Origin: Lentisphaerota bacterium | GTDB lineage: Bacteria > Verrucomicrobiota > Lentisphaeria > Victivallales > GWF2-50-93 | Length of the DNA: 7,919 bases | Assembly (NCBI GenBank): GCA_025360875.1 | Contig: JANYBI010000658.1 | Location: 1 to 7,919, forward strand | Direction of reading: 5' to 3' | Shown here: positions 7,745 through 7,919 of the stretch, one piece after another | How the letters are laid out: every line of letters begins with the position of its first letter | Position numbering within the stretch: the stretch's first letter is position 1 | Position numbers and translations under genes: made by a program | Notes under the pieces: generated by a model | What the model was told of the DNA's origin: nothing | The model's input: only the letters and a program-made list of their open reading frames with translations | The model's database searches: none

Positions 7745-7759
7745 GCTTGCGCTGCAAGC
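7745..7759. repeat. Perfect 6-bp hairpin in the ftsI leader
   Basis: GCTTGC and GCAAGC are exact inverted copies around the three bases GCT. The hairpin lies 26 nt before the ftsI ATG and directly abuts the TTCGAA-rich repeat. It has no T run in the ftsI direction, so it does not look like a standard intrinsic terminator. It may be a leader structure or an edge of the neighbouring repeat element. Confidence 0.5.
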
Positions 7760-7894
7760 AAATTCGAAATCCGAATGTCGAAATTCGAAACAAACTGGAA
7801 ATCAATGAATTTTCAAATGTTTCAAACATTGTTCAAAAACGGGATTTTTTCATTTCGAACTTGTTTCGTATTTTGAATTTCGTGCTTCGAATTT
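7760..7894. repeat. AT-rich imperfect inverted repeat with four TTCGAA palindromes
   Basis: This non-coding stretch of about 135 bp is strongly structured. TTCGAA occurs at 7763, 7784, 7854 and 7886. AAATTCGAAA is repeated exactly at 7760-7769 and 7781-7790, 21 bp apart. The two halves pair with each other: AAATTCGAA at 7760-7768 matches TTCGAATTT at 7886-7894, and CGAAACAA at 7786-7793 matches TTGTTTCG at 7861-7868. Between the arms lies a perfect palindrome, AATGTTT-C-AAACATT, at 7816-7830. It therefore reads as a long imperfect hairpin with a second hairpin inside. No ORF with a recognisable protein covers it. It resembles dispersed intergenic repeats I recall from Lentisphaerota, Omnitrophota and Planctomycetota sequences, but this window holds one copy only, so dispersal is not shown here. 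Confidence 0.7.
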
Positions 7895-7919
7895 TATGTG
7901 CCCCAAAGAACGCGCAAAA

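Noticed and set aside
7719..7919. Promoter for ftsI
   Set aside because: TTGAAA-like hexamers occur on the minus strand, but none has a convincing TATAAT-like partner at 16-18 nt. The AT-rich repeat makes chance matches likely.

Overview
The window carries six protein-coding genes in two converging blocks. It looks like chromosomal core sequence from a Gram-negative-type bacterium that makes meso-diaminopimelate (mDAP) peptidoglycan. The MurE specificity motif (DNPR), the GrpE-DnaJ pair, weak or absent Shine-Dalgarno sites at several genes, and a TTCGAA-rich intergenic repeat suggest the PVC group (Lentisphaerota, Kiritimatiellota or Verrucomicrobiota). That placement is inference from gene content and general resemblance; no marker gene in the window settles it.

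Left block (+ strand, 1-1451): the 3' end of grpE runs in from the left edge and is followed 13 nt later by a complete dnaJ. These are the nucleotide exchange factor and J-domain co-chaperone of the Hsp70 (DnaK) system. dnaK and hrcA are not visible.

Right block (- strand, 7718 down to 1462): ftsI, murE and murF, then a CNNM/CorB-type membrane protein, tightly packed in that order. Gaps are -4, 31 and 32 nt, so they are probably one transcription unit. The first three are the classic consecutive genes of the dcw (division and cell wall) cluster: a septal transpeptidase and the ligases that add mDAP and D-Ala-D-Ala to the UDP-MurNAc peptide. In many genomes mraY follows murF. Here the next gene encodes a membrane protein with a DUF21/CNNM domain, two CBS domains and, in place of the usual CorC_HlyC tail, a full PtsN-like EIIA domain that keeps its phosphorylatable histidine. 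This fusion is the most interesting item in the window, because it suggests ion transport under phosphotransferase control.

The two blocks converge with only 10 nt between the dnaJ and CNNM stop codons, and no clear terminator is seen.

Right edge (7719-7919): 201 nt without a confident gene. It holds the ftsI ribosome binding site, a small perfect hairpin, and an AT-rich imperfect inverted repeat of about 135 bp built around four TTCGAA palindromes. I see no rRNA, tRNA, CRISPR array, insertion sequence or phage gene.
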